Assembly (NCBI GenBank): GCA_003864495.1
Contig: PEDN01001357.1
Span: 434,001-498,000, forward strand
Origin: Nemopilema nomurai
Lineage: Eukaryota > Cnidaria > Scyphozoa > Rhizostomeae > Rhizostomatidae
Direction of reading: 5' to 3'
DNA: 64,000 nucleotides
Numbering within the stretch: position 1 is the first letter of the stretch; each line of letters opens with the position of its first letter. The notes under the pieces were generated by a model. It did not search any database. It saw only the letters and a list, made by a program, of their open reading frames with translations, and was not told where the DNA came from. Both the position numbers and the translations under genes were made by a program. Of the stretch, positions 23,901-36,653 are shown piece after piece.

Positions 23901-26883
23901 GTTGGCTCAAAAGTGCAGAGAGTGAAGAGCTTTGTGGAATCAGTTGGAGACGTAGAAGATGGGGAAACTGTGAAAAGGGCTATGATAATCAAAAGGGCTG
24001 ATTCTTTCAAGAATGAGGGAAGAGTGACCTCTGTTTCTAGGTCAGAGGCAGGACAACGAATGTTTATCGAGGAGCCAATCGCTGAGGCAAAGGACTCTTG
24101 TGCTGTATCTTCAGGGTACATCAAAAAGAATTTCAAGCACTCCCATGATGAAGGTGGGATTCTGAAGAAAGACAATGGCATAGGACATTACATTTCTAGT
24201 CTAAATTTTGATATACTACAAAAAAGTAGCAAAGGACCAATGGAGGGAACTTGCGAGAGTGGCAGTGTAAGCAAACCTAGATATATTTCAAGACAGGATA
24301 TTCCCTTGTCAGGTGAGCTCGATTATGACGTCACTCGTTCAAGCGGGAACCATGCAACGCTAGCCAAAGTCGACCACGAGATGACTCTTAGCGGTGACGT
24401 AAGTGATGGTGGTTCGATTGCAGATAGGGAAACGGGGGGTACTGCAGATGACAATCGAGATCGAAGTGATTCGTGGGATTCGCTTGACTTAAAGTTGCCT
24501 CGCAATCACGAGAGAGCTGATAAGAATGGAAGGGAGACTGTAACAATTGATACCCAGCAAAAGGGTGTCCAGAATGTAAGCCCTGTTGAAGATGATGTAA
24601 CAATAGGTAAACTAAAGGTGAGAAATATTTGGTTGGTGCGAGACCCTAAATCGCACATTCCTAGATTCAGTATAATTATGCTTGTTTGTCTATGCTGTGA
24701 GGCTACCAATGGGAAGTGATATCCGAAGTTGCAAATAAAAAACAATTTTCATATGTGTTATTTGTGTACTGAGCATAAAAGACTAATATATTTAGATTGA
24801 TATTAGAGATGCAATTCCGATCACCTTCATCCGTGATGGGCGATAAAAAACATTTGTTTTGTTTTTTACAAACTTTTCAATCCTAGATTTCACTGTTTTC
24901 AGATTTTCTAGGTGCAACATAACGATATTCTCATATGCTTGTTGGCTCACTTTTGACACATTATTTGTGGTATATTGAGGCTATTTTACATAGATTTGTT
25001 ATTTCTTTTAGGATGTATTTATTGTCGTAGTTTATAAGTGAACAAGAATGAAAGTACAGCCTTAACTTTGCTTGACAGGTAAAGAGTAAGAAAACGATTC
25101 CCCCTGTGCTAAACGATTCACCAAAGGCAGATTTTCAAGATTTTGACGTAAGTGACATTTCACTACAATCATATTTATATTTCATTATTATTTGCTTGTA
25201 GCAGTTACGTGAACTGTGAAAACACATCATTTCTTGAATATGAGCATGTACTCTTAATCATTGATACGTTTGCACGTGTCTGTTTTCTTGTCAGTCTGAT
25301 TGGATGAGATCAATTGTCAATCAAAAGCTGACCATCGAGCTGACCAAACCAACCAATCTTATCAAGTTAGCTGACCCAAACTAGCAAGGAAAAAAAGTAG
25401 ATGTTAGAGTGTAGATTAAAAAGTCTTTGATGTCTTGAAAGCTTACAGTTGTAGTATCACTGTCTTTCTAAATGCCCCGGAAATTTCATATTTTTCGTGG
25501 GAGGCTCACTTTTAATTGAACAACTTAAACCCTGCAAAAACGCCTTTCAACTTCCCTAGATGACCATAAAACATTGCGTTCTACCAACATATTCATTGTT
25601 GAGGTTTCCTGAAGCTCGATATTTCTTCTAAGAATGCTGTCCTATATAATACTGGCTATACGTGTTACGGAACTATAATCTTTAGATGTCTTTTCCAAGA
25701 AGTCCATTTCTAAGAAGTGTCTGCTTCTGCTACAGGTTATTATGCGGAAACGGAAGCTTCACACGGATACGATGCAGAAAGTCAGCGACACATTTGGAGA
25801 TTTCGGCCATCGCGAGGACAAGGTGTGTATGACATTGTTGTCGTAACCAACTAAAAAAGTATGGCCTAGTTTAATTACTGATACAGTGCTAAAATGACAA
25901 TTGAGAGCAAAAAAAACCTTGGGGAGTGAGGGATAACGCAATTATAAGAAGACGCAACTTATGGTTCAAGTATCAGAGTCTAAAACAATTGACAGTTTAT
26001 GTCATATTTAAGGAAAGTTTATCAGTAATTTTTATTACAAACAATTAAAGCGATTGTAAAAAACTTCTGTTTTGAGTTGATAATGAGGAAGGTTTGAAAA
26101 ATGAAATTGCAGCCAGAGAAATTTTTTCTTGACTCTGCAAGATGTTAAGTAAAGGAATTGCGAGATTCTTTTTCTTAGGCCTATTTGCTTAGACAAGAAG
26201 ACAAGTGTTCGACCATACGTTTTTCTCCATAACTTTAGTTGATAGTTCACCAAAGCACTTTTTCTCTCTAGATTTTTGGACCGTCTGAAAACCATACACT
26301 TTCTCGTCGATGGGGCCTCGTGAAACAAGCTGTAAGAAGTAAGCAGTATTTGCAGTTCGAAAGCAAAAAAGAGAAGACTTCTTTGATTTGAAGATACATT
26401 GCTGTGGTTTTTCGAAGGAAGAAATGAATCTGTCTCGAGTTTTGGGAAATTCGTGGTAGGGTAATCACACTTAGAAGCCAGTCCGCAAGGTAGTTCAAAG
26501 AATTTTCCCAAAAAGAGAAAGAATGAGAGGGGCTTTATTTCTTTATATTTTTCTAATTGAATGTTTTTTAACTCAAATAGACAATGAAACAATCATTTTT
26601 CAAATATCGTCGATGAGATTGAATTGTTTCGTCTTTATTTATTAGCTTCACTAGCTCAAAACTAACAAGTTGACAAAATAAATTTGTGAGAATTATCCAT
26701 TGCTAATGTATTTTAGCATATCTATAAATTATAGCTAGCTAGGCCTTAAAAGGGGCATGTGTTTTAAAGTAGTTTCATCTTGTATATATGAGAAATTATT
26801 TTGTTTGTTTATTTGTTTGCGTTTAGACGCAATACTTCCTAATGCCGTATTGTACTTTACCCAGACTGTCTTCTGTGCAGTAA
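20987..26883 (+). CDS. Unrecognised multi-exon gene with long hydrophilic exon
   Basis: Exons 3-7 are mutually in frame with good splice sites: 22642-22742, 23829-24617 (263 codons), 25079-25147, 25736-25822, 26827-26883 (TAA). They encode a hydrophilic, Ser/Asp/Glu/Lys-rich and probably disordered protein with two QSLDD motifs near the start of the joined region and RDRSDSWDSLDLKLPR near the end of the long exon. The 5' end is uncertain. An exon ending at 21140 and one starting at 21960 can be read in two ways. (a) From the ATG at 20987 the frame runs through to exon 3 if a weak donor near 22149 is used. (b) From the ATG at 21019 the reading gives ICFHSLRGPSCLLAS and YKNAAFSVLDFP, weakly like an AbfB beta-trefoil, but it fails to join exon 3 in phase. 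A polyadenylation signal follows at 27433. No function assigned. Confidence 0.55.
22850..22990. repeat. Possible non-autonomous element rich in GGGGCCC
   Basis: A locally GC-rich island within an AT-rich intron, with CAGGGGCCCCCTAAGG and inverted AGGGGGCCCCG words and GCATTTA...TAAATGC near its ends. It resembles a short transposable-element remnant; family unknown. Confidence 0.3.
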
Positions 26884-27650
26884 AGATAATAACTTCTGTC
26901 TATGCCAGTAGACTATATGCCTCTGATGGCCTTTTAGTGAATTATCGCATTATTTTTTCACTTTCTTTGTATTGTCTCAAGACAGAAACCAACAGATTTT
27001 TAGTTCCCTGTGAAGACGGTTTTGCTAAGACTATCACATTGAATACCTCTACTTTTAATCTAGATGGCGTGTAATATTTTTGTATGACTTTTAACATTTG
27101 TATATAGTTGTTTATTTCTGAAAACCTAAACAAAACTACTTAACTGTATTTTAGTGATACTTTTAATCAAGAAGATATTAGATTGTATGAATTATACTTT
27201 CAACTCGTCATTTCTTTTCGCGCAACACTTGAAGTGTGCCAAATATTAAGTGGGTCATTTGTTGAATAGGCGTTCTGATTACTAATTAGCCTTCAAAGTT
27301 ATCATATACCTATGAAGGATAACCGTTTATCGGGAAAATTTATAGGTATGCATGAAATGATTGCTTAATGCGTTCAATTGTATAAAACCGTTCTGAGAGG
27401 TTTGAAACCAAGAACGCATATAACGAAGTGAAAATAAAAGAATATAACTTTGTAAAATAGAACAAGCTAGCTATTTTACAGCTCTCACATCACCCGTTAT
27501 TGGCTAAGTTACAGTTATTGCAGAAGTTACACAAAAACAAACTCTTGCACCATTTATTCATTTATTCTTGCAACATCAGTCATTAATTTAGTCTTAAAAA
27601 TTTTCTTCTGACAAATTTGAATTCTATTGCACGACCCTAAATAACTGTGA
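26884..27650. other. 3' UTR of the unrecognised gene, then intergenic DNA
   Basis: After the TAA at 26881-26883 the sequence is AT-rich with no further exon evident. It contains the candidate polyadenylation signal at 27433 and runs into the FIS1 promoter. The open frame 26757-27074 overlaps the last exon in another frame and is rejected. Confidence 0.45.
27433..27438 (+). terminator. Candidate polyadenylation signal AATAAA
   Basis: A canonical AATAAA about 550 bases after the TAA at 26883 and about 290 bases before the FIS1 start codon. It fits the 3' end of the upstream unrecognised gene. Confidence 0.45.
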
Positions 27651-27730
27651 CGTAGATTGCTGAAACTGCAAACGTCATCACTATTGCGTCATCGAAGAAA
27701 AATAAGCTGCACTTGCATATCGCATCCAAG
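27646..27730 (+). promoter_or_regulatory. FIS1 proximal promoter with three CRE half-sites
   Basis: TGACG at 27648-27652 and CGTCA at 27673-27677 and 27687-27691 lie within 83 bases of the FIS1 ATG. CREB/ATF-family factors bind such half-sites in animals. No TATA box is evident, as expected for a housekeeping gene. Binding is inferred from motif and position only. Confidence 0.4.
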
Positions 27731-30700
27731 ATGGCAGCGTTGGTGACAGACTTTGTGGAGGAAGAAGATTTGCAGGTACCCAGCCTTCTGCATATTATCT
27801 CGAATTGCAATTACAACAGTTACAATTTACCTTATTGAATAGCTAGCACTCATCATGCAAGTTGAAATATTCCACCATACAGCAAGATTTTACTAGGCCT
27901 AAATGGCGCTGGAAACCCAATTTCTTATTTTCTCCTACTTTTGGCTTGCGGCCTTTCTTGTTCCATTGAATAAGTGAATCTATTGAGCGCAATTCAAGGT
28001 TATAGCTACCTTCAGCTGGTAGTGCATTTATTCTCCACACAAGGCTAATTACCCTTGGTTATTAGTTTTGTCTTTGTGAAACAAACTAGAATTCATTATT
28101 CTGGAAACCACATGTCACCGAATTCATTATTCTGAAAACCGCATTGTATTTTTCGTTTAGTTTCTTTTCATCTTTCCGCTAATTTGGATTTATCTCTTAT
28201 TGTAATTATTCTTCTTATCATTAAATCGACAGATCATTTAGATCCCTTCCTGGTGTATAGCAACAGAGAAATTTCTAGCAAAATATTTATCTTTTGCTTT
28301 GTTCAACTCGTTTGATATTTATTTCATTTTCATGATGTGGATAGTCGACAGAAAATGACGAACCACGAACATGATTGAGTGGCAAAAGCACCGTTAGGGC
28401 TAGGAGACTTATTTGTCCATGTGAAACTATCATACAAAACAAGCTGTTTATACCTTGAAAGTATTTTATATAAATTGTCACAAGCAATTAATCATTGTGC
28501 ATTTCTGCAAAATTTCATTTCTCCACTGTCAGCTGTTCCAGAAATGCAGGCTTTTTTGAAGCCACAGACTAGTTTTGAAAGTTATTTATTGCCATACAAT
28601 TTTTGTTATACATTAAGATATACAAAGTCTACTGTATTCACTTATATTGAAGGGGGTCATATCTGGCTGAATAAACCACATTCAGTGCTGTGTATAGTGT
28701 ATCATTTTACCCTTCTTATAATTTTCATTTTACCCCCTCTGATTTAAGCCCAGAACTAAGTTGATTTCTGTGCTTCTCAACACTTTCACCTCTTCAAGGT
28801 GAAGTTTGAGAATGGGGTCCAGGAACTTCAGGGTTAATTTTCATTTAAAAACCTGTCGTTAATAAACATGAGCAAGAAACCTTGACATTTCATCTCAATT
28901 TGAACATTATTCTTCAATTTTGGGTTATAAAGGAGAATTGTTTGCAGTTCAAGAATCTTTTCCTCTTTAGAAGTTCAAAGATAAGTATGAAGAGGAAGAA
29001 TCTACTGGGGCTGTGAGCATTGATACCCAATTTCAATTTGGGATGATCCTGGTCCAAAGCAGATACAAGAGTGATGTCAAAAGGGGAATTGAGTTGCTTA
29101 AAGGTAATCCGCTTAGCCTGGGAAAGAGGGGGTACACCCTCTATTCCTGTGATGAAATTTTTGTCTACAGGAATGGTAACTCTTAAGCCACAGGTTGTCT
29201 AACTAAAGACAGACAGTTGTACTATTTTGCTCTATTTTTTCTAAGTGTGGCCATGACTATCCTATCCTCTGCCCTTGTATACCATTGCTGAAGACACTGT
29301 ACTTTCAGTTTGATAAAGAGAGGAACTTAATACTTCTAATATGAAAGATAATGTTTTTTGCCTCTTTGACTTTAAGTGTAATTGATATTTATGGTAGACA
29401 ACATGTGAATTGAACTTTCTTTGGACATGAAATGAAGCATTTGATATAATTTTTTATCAGGGAGCATGTGCTTTTTGCAGCAGCCTAGGGGGATAATAGA
29501 AGCCATCCCCCCAAAAATAATAAATTTCCAAATTGTCCTCAAGGGGGAGTCAATTGATTTCAATGTATTTTGCTCAATTTATTGTTTTTTGACAACTGTT
29601 TATTCAATATATTGTATTAATGTGCAAATATTTTTGTTGTTTTATTTGAATTGTTTTTGATGATTTAAATGCATTCAAGTTATTTGCCTTCTAAAATTTG
29701 CTCTGCTTCCTGTTTCTAGAGCTTTGTACAAAAGGATGTGATCAGCGAGATTTTCTGTTTTTCCTTGCATTGGGCTATTACAAGCTAGGGGTATGTGAAC
29801 CAGTATACATAGATTCATTAGGGTTACTTTTTACTATGCCAATGAATTCCTAAAAGTATATATTTTATGCAACTAATTCTTCTTGGGAACTGCTCATTTT
29901 GAAATTATTCATGCAAGCTAAGTGATAATAAAAAGAGGAGAGTCATCCATTTTGAAAGCAATTCATTTATATTGGTATCACAACTGGCCTTTTTACTCTA
30001 TTCTTTGCTTTTTACACATTATTTGTAGCATCCCCTATAAACGCCCAAAATATGAAGAGAGTCATCCTAAGTTGAAACAGAAGCTTGTGTTTCATTTTCC
30101 GATATCTCTTTGTCCCTTCCATATAACACGGGCCCTGAATCTCAACAAATTGACACCCATTTCTGCAATCCAAGTAAACAGTGGCCGTTCACTGGGCCAA
30201 GGGATCTAGCACTCGTTTTTTGCAAGAACATTTCAGATGTCTATCATTGTCAGGTTAGCTCAGATAATTGTGTCAGTTAATGTTTCAATTGCACCATTGG
30301 TTTCAGGAACTACAACATGCAATGGCTTGTATCCAGCGGCTTCTGACGATCGAGCCTCAAAATCACCAGGCAATAGAAATGAAAAAAATAATTGAAAAGA
30401 AAGTAAACAAAGGTATTTACTAGTTTTAGTACTTGGACATGGGGCCATGTATTTAAAGCCATGTAAGGGAGTTGTACCAGGCACCGCAGAGCAGGGGGGG
30501 GGGCTGAGAGGGCTTTAGCCCCCCCCCCACTTTTTGCAAAAAATGCCAAATATTAAGTAATGAACTACCAATAAAGCCTCTTTTTCAATGGTTGTAGCCC
30601 CCCCACTTTTTTAGACCCCCCACTTTTCTCGACGCTCCGCGGTGCCTGTGTACACAAATGGATGAAACGTGGCAGATCTAAGTTGCTATTATGGGTTTCA

Positions 30701-31019
30701 CCTTCATCTTATCATTAAGCAGGATTAAGTGTTCGATTTTTCACCTCCTTTAAAATTTTCGATGCCATGTGAGCAGAACTGTGCATGTGCAAATGATGCT
30801 CAACCTACCTGCTTTTGTTTAATTCCTGATGCTTCAAGTGCTCCAATTTTCAACCCATGGCAGCTCCAATTGCCAATGGAAAAGGATATCTGATTGATCG
30901 TGTATTTTCTTTCAGACGGTTTAATGGGCGTGGCAATAGCAGGCGGGGCGGTCATTGGCGGAATCATTGGAATCGTCGGCGGTTCAATTATCTTGGGATA
31001 CAAAATGCTGAAGAAATGA
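27731..31019 (+). CDS. FIS1: Mitochondrial fission 1 protein (Fis1), complete
   Basis: Tail-anchored outer-membrane adaptor of mitochondria and peroxisomes that helps recruit the fission machinery. Exons: 27731-27775, 28971-29103, 29720-29790, 30307-30412, 30916-31019; spliced CDS is 459 nt, 152 aa, the same length as human Fis1. The protein starts MAALVTDFVEEEDLQ, then forms a TPR-like helical bundle with conserved family features: QFQFGMILVQSRY..DVKRGIELL, QRDFLFFLALGYYKLGE, LLTIEPQNHQA. It ends with DGLMGVAIAGG, a glycine-rich hydrophobic anchor and the short basic tail KMLKK. Intron phases are 0,1,0,1. The ATG sits in CAAGATGG, a good initiation context. Intron 4 carries a small inverted-repeat element. 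The polyadenylation site was not identified with confidence. Confidence 0.96.
30479..30646. repeat. Short non-autonomous element in FIS1 intron 4
   Basis: The ends AGGCACCGCAGAGC and GCTCCGCGGTGCCT are imperfect inverted repeats. Inside are poly-G/poly-C runs and repeated CCCCCCCACTTTTT motifs. Length about 168 bp, non-coding. Confidence 0.65.
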
Positions 31020-32724
31020 ATACGGTACTATGAGGTGATTGCGTTTGATTCTAGGCTCTCTCTATCATGATTACGACATCCAAATCATCTGATCGCAATC
31101 ATTGTATCATCTGATCGCTCTGTAGTTTCGATTGCCTTCAAATGTGACTAAAGCTACGTACAGTACACTACCCCTAGTAAGATCGTTTTGCTGCCCCAAA
31201 ACACCGTTATGACATACCTTTTTGTATCATAACCCAATCTTCTATTCCTGGCAAAAAGTTGATTTTTCCTCTTGAGGAATCACTGATACTTACTTGGAAC
31301 TGATTTTTAAATGAATTTCACAGTGACAAGGATTTACAGGACCCTTGCGACTGTATCTTTTTCTTTAGTTTATTTGTTCTTTCTGAGGGAGCATTAAAAC
31401 CAATTTGGAATTGACGATAGCCCCCGTGAATTCTTTCCAACATCCACTTTATTGCCCCTGTTCTAACCGCTTGAAGCACTGGTCCATGTAGCGTGGCTAG
31501 CATACGGTTTAAGAATTTAGCGCAAAATTGACAACAGGCGATTGTTTTTATCCAACTACACAACCAGCTTACATTAGCTATGAATTGCTCGAACAACGAT
31601 TGCTAAGAAAGCAGCAAATTGTATGGCCAACTGAATCGAAGCTTGATACGCTTATATCGAGATTTACGTAGGCCTTTCTGGATTACTGACCACCAACTAC
31701 TCATAATCAAAATCTGAATGACAGAGATATAATTTATTCTGATATGAAAGGATTTCAAAGGAAAGAGAGGACAGCTCAGTTCGCGCTTCTTTGCCAAAGG
31801 GTATAGCGGAATACAGTCTTAAGATTTACAGAAGAACGACGTGTATTCATTATTACAGTACTTATGCAGATGCCAGCTCACTGAAATTATGTTTATAACT
31901 TGTACAGTAATGAATACTTTTCTAAGCTTTCTCTGAACGTTTATAACAATAAATGAATCGTTTAGAGGAACCTGAGTAGATTCGAACATTTTCAGACCGT
32001 TCTGTAAAGCTGACACGAATGCAATCATTTAGAATATTGTGGTGCCGTGCCTACACATGAAGCAAAAAATTGTAATTAATTTATGTGACATAACATTATG
32101 CAAATATAGTTTATGCTTCTCCATTATACCTGAGACTTTTGTAGGTTTGTTTGCTAATAATCATTTTATAACAATTTAGAATTTGGCGTATAAAATATGA
32201 TGATTGATAACAAAAAACCTATTAGTTTTGTTTATAACACAAATTTGAAGCAATCATTCTACCTCCTCCGTGCTTTGGTATCGTCATATATCTTCAGCTG
32301 TGCTGTATAATATTAAATTAATCTTCTGAATTCTCGTTTCAAACACGTTTTGTTCAAGTTACAAAGACAGTGTAAACCAACAGCTATATGGCCCGTCTAA
32401 TCAAGGCAAAGAAGACTTGACCAGGTCTCGAAAATTCGTTGCAGACGTTTCAAATGTTAATGTATTTAGACTATTTTGAGGTCTCTATCTTCTCTGCCTG
32501 CAAGCTTTCCTTTCCAGTCTGTGTGGTTTAGACACAACTATGTTTCGTTGACAACTTGATGTCTGCAGCACGTTTGCAAATTACTGAAATAATCTTTGAT
32601 CGATTTGAATGAGTAAGGCAAGCAGCTGATCATCGGCTTAAATCCTGCCAGCCCCTTTTCTTTCTGTTAGACATGAGCAGCAATCAAAATCAAAACACGA
32701 GAATTTCATCTAAATTCTACATGC
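31020..32724. other. FIS1 3' flank and intergenic DNA
   Basis: AT-rich, no gene recognised. Short minus-strand open frames at 31318-31596 and 31819-32028 lack splice context and recognisable motifs. An AATAAA occurs at about 31949 but is distant from the FIS1 stop. Confidence 0.4.
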
Positions 32725-32945
32725 AAAGATGGCTCAGTGGTTAGAGGCGCTGACTACAGACCCAGAGGTCCGTGGTTCGAGTCCTTGGCATGACCAAACT
32801 TGCACACAGAGTGAGGAAAGTCGCCAGCTCTCTGTAACTCCAGGCATAAGGAACCACAAGGTGTGGTCACATCGAGAGGAAGGACCTGGACACTGCTCAA
32901 TAAGCATAAAGCTTCTTAGTATCTTAAAAATTACCTTAGGGAGCT
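32725..32945 (+). repeat. tRNA-derived SINE
   Basis: The head has box A-like TGGCTCAGTGGTTAGAGGC (from 32729) and box B GGTTCGAGTCC (about 32773-32783) at the tRNA spacing expected of RNA polymerase III promoters. A non-tRNA body of about 150 bp follows (AGGAAAGTCGCCAGCTCTC and beyond), ending in A/T-rich sequence. The 72-residue open frame across it is incidental. Confidence 0.75.
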
Positions 32946-33286
32946 AGGTAGAAGCAAAAACAAATCTTGCTACATTTATGATGAAATCAGTATTTACTAT
33001 GATTGATCAAGATTAAACAGGCTTGTAAATATATAAAGCCTAGTTTGTTTCTTGACACAAGCCAAATGGGCATACCTGTTGATTTCAGTTGACAACTCCA
33101 CCAATAGACCCCATGAATACATATTTATATATATATTCAACATGCTAGTTCCAACTGCTGCTTGTTAGATGTGCAAGGTAGGAGCTATAGCCCTACTGCA
33201 TCGGCCATTGGACATCGCAACAAGTGAAGTTAGAATCATTTGACGTATTACGTATCAATGTGAAGGTCACCTACAAACTACTCCAT

Positions 33287-34525
33287 CAATGACAGCTGTC
33301 GTTTTCATGACAAATACCTTGCTCCACCCAGACACCCCAAAAAACCACGACTGCTGTCGTTGCGATGGGGTCAATACCCTGCTCCACCCAGACACCGTAC
33401 AAAACCACGACTGCTGTCGTTGCGATGGGGTCAATACCCTGCTCCACCCAGACACCCTACAAAGCCACGACTGCTGTCGTTGCGATGGGGTCAATACCCT
33501 GCTCCACCCAGACACCCTACAAAACCACGACTGCTGTCGTTGCGATGGGGTCAATACCCTGCTCCACCCAGACACCCTACAAAACCACGACTGCTGTCGT
33601 TGCTATGGGGGCAATACCCTGCTCCGCCCAGACACCCCACAAAACCACGACTGCTGCCGTTGCTATGGGGCCAGTACACTGGTCCACCCAGACACCCCAC
33701 AAAACCACGACTGCTGTCATTGCTATGGGGTCAATACCCTGCTCCACCCAGACACCCCAAAAAACCACGACTGCTGTCGTTGCTATGGGGGCAATACCCT
33801 GCTCCGCCCAGACACCCCACAAAACCACGACTGCTGCTGTTGCTATGGGGCCAGTACACTGCTCCACCCAGACACCCCACAAAACCACGACTGCTGTCGT
33901 TGCTATGGGGTCAATACCCTGCTCCACCCAGACACCCCAAAAACCACTGCTGTCGTTGCTATGGGGGCAATACCCTGCTCCGCCCAGACACCCCACAAAA
34001 CCACGACTGCTGCCGTTGCTATGGGGCCAGTACACTGCTCCACCCAGACACCCCAAAAAACCACGACTGCTGTCGTTGCTATGGGGGCAATACCCTGCTC
34101 CACCCAGACACCCCAAAAAACCACGACTGCTATCGTTGCAATGGGGTCAATACCCTGCTCCACCCAGACACCCCAAAAAACCACGACTGCTATCGTTGCA
34201 ATGGGGTCAATACCCTGCTCCACCCAGACACCCCAAAAAACCACGACTGCTGTCGTTGCAATGGGGTCAATACCCTGCTCCGCCCAGACACCCCACAAAA
34301 CCACGACTGCTGTCGTTGCGATGGGGTCAATACCCTGCTCCTCCCAGACACCCTACAAAACCACGACTGCTATCGTTGCTATGGGGGCAATACCCTGCTC
34401 CACCCAGACACCCCACAAAACCACGACTGCTGCCGTTGCTATGGGGCCAGTACACTGCCCCACTCAGACACCCCACAAAACCACGACTGCTGCCGTTGCT
34501 ATGGGGCAAATATCCTAGATACCCC
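33287..34525. repeat. 60-bp GC-rich minisatellite, about 20 copies
   Basis: The unit contains CCACGACTGCTGTCGTTGC, ATGGGG, CAATACCCTGCTCC and ACCCAGACACCC. Three variants are visible: GATGGGGTCAATACC, CTATGGGGGCAATACC with CCGCCCAG, and CTATGGGGCCAGTACACTG. In the middle of the array (about 33600-34080) they recur in a fixed order, giving a 180-bp higher-order period. A 3-base deletion near 33942 and further small changes shift the register. Because 60 is divisible by three and stops are absent, 300-450-residue open frames occur in all three forward frames and on the reverse strand. I do not consider any of them a gene. Confidence 0.93.
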
Positions 34526-36653
34526 AAAGCTACAACAGCTATCGTTGGTACGAAGCCTCCTGCTCCTCCTGCTCTTCCCAGAAACCCCCAAATGCATGCC
34601 ACCCTTTCCCCCACCGGCGTTATAGGCCATGTTGTTTTGTGCAGTCGTGTATGCAAAGTACGGTTTATGAAATTTTCTTCCAAGATATTACTAAAAACAC
34701 AATTGTTTAGAACAATCAAACATGTTTACGAGTTCCACGCCTAATGTATGAATCTGGCCACCATTGTGTTTTGAACATATTCATAAACTTTATTCAGTTT
34801 GATTTGCGCCATCAAAAAGAGTCGTTAATAATTAAAAAAGTTGACAAGAAATGTCATAAGATCATCTACAGTGTCAAATATTTGTATGTTAATTTCGGAA
34901 CAGAAGGACTAATGGATAATTTTTGCCTTCGTTTTGACATTTCACCTTCGCAATCAATGTGACAATCCTTGTTTATTTGGGAAAGTCCTTCTCAATCATA
35001 CAATGAATTATTAAGGTCCTTAAGCATCATCGATAACAACAATATTTGGAATCGTCGGTTTCTTTTAATTGCCAGCAGTTATTACTGACTTCTACAATTG
35101 TGATTATGACCAAAGCAGTGATTAGCCCTTAATTATTACCCCCAATCAGAAAATTGATCGCTGATCATTCATTATCAAATTGACATCTCCTGAACTCGTG
35201 TCATTACTTTGACATAGATGTCCGTTTGTGAAATATAATGTCCCTATTCCCCGTAATGTCTCTTGCTTGTTGGTTTTTTCAATCATTTTCGAAGCCAAAA
35301 ATTTGATACCGATGATCATTGTGGGTTGCTACGGTTTATAAAACTTCTTTTGAGTTTTGATGAGGCCAATTTTCGTAATTGGTTTGATAATTATCCGAAG
35401 CAAAGTACCCCTGTTCTGAATTGAACTCGGCTCGTATCCTGAAATGGAGAATTATTCAATTTTACATGAACTGAACTTCCTATCCGATTTATTTTTATGC
35501 TTTTGCCTTTTTGGCTACTTCCTAATTAATATTATCAAACTTCCGGGTTCTGACGACAACGTTTCCTAGAATTTGGAGCAGCAGTATGGCTTCTATTGAA
35601 ACCGAAAATAAGAGTAATGGGGTATAAGAAAAGCTAATAGATGAAGACGAGGCATCTCTCGTAGTAATTAATAAAGCCAACATGACAAGCCCTAATTCTT
35701 GTTTGCACGAGAAGAAATTCCAAAGGAAAACCACGCAGTACCGCTCTCGTCAAGTTCTGGGGCTTGGACCCTAAAATAGCCTGGCCCCCACTACGTATGA
35801 CGTAATGTGCTACTATTGATGTGGGTAATTTCCTTACTCATCTTTTAAATGCCCCCCTTGTTCTTCACAAAATATCTAAGCTAAAACAACTAAGGCTGTT
35901 CGGGCTAAATGTTTGTGTTGTGTTTTTGTTTTTGTTTGTGTTGAACGTTGTTGTGTTTATTGTAGCGCGGTTGTGTTTTTGTAATGGGATTACCAAACGG
36001 GATTACCAAACGGGATTACCAAACGTTTTTTTGCAGCTCTGAGGAATTTACTCAATGCTGCCCCAATTCAAATTGAGTCAAATTTTCTCTTTTTGTAAAT
36101 TAGATGCAAATTGGTGTAGTCTTGCAACAAGCGTAGACTACTTTTTACAGCCCCGGGGAAAATTACCCGATGGCCAGAACTGTCTAAGTTTTTTTCTGGT
36201 GCAAATGCAAACAAGGCTTATTTTTCTTCTGTCAATGACTATGATGATATCTATCCCCGCTTTAGCTGTGCACGGCACTTCTCTATTCAAGCCAACACGA
36301 AAGAGGTTAGCGTTGTTGTATCAGCTGAGCTTTTATCAGCCGACTATTAGCCTTTGTTGTAAGAAGATTCTTAAGTGAAGATGTCGGAAGTATTGAGAAG
36401 GTGAAGTGGTTACGTAAATACTAGCACCAATTAATATTTTGAAAGAGAACATCCGTTATGGAAAGCATTAATTGCAGACTGCCCTTCTAGACTTGCTTAG
36501 ACTCTAGGCATTGTCAAATTGAAAGTTCGTGGTTACCGATCAAGCACTCCTGGTGCTTCAGACAATAAGAGGAATAATATTCGTTAACTTTCTATCGCAA
36601 GACAATATGAAGATTCACCAATCTAATGAAAAAATCATGACCTATCCTCAAGA
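34526..36653. other. Gene-poor DNA with degenerate repeat edge
   Basis: To about 34620 the sequence is a degenerate continuation of the minisatellite. Beyond it is AT-rich DNA with no supported gene. The 107-residue open frame at 36055-36378 has no splice context or motif I recognise. Confidence 0.4.
35986..36024. repeat. 13-bp tandem repeat, three exact copies
   Basis: GGGATTACCAAAC occurs three times without change, directly after a T/G-rich stretch. It is a young micro-tandem duplication. Confidence 0.85.

Noticed and set aside
24323..24745. Minus-strand open frames opposite the long exon of the unrecognised gene
   Set aside because: The plus strand has a 263-codon exon with matching-phase splice sites; the reverse frames have no splice support.
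33289..34744. Open frames of 409-459 codons in all three forward frames, and several on the reverse strand
   Set aside because: They arise because the 60-bp tandem unit has a length divisible by three and no stop codon. There is no start or splice context, and the translations are simple periodic text.
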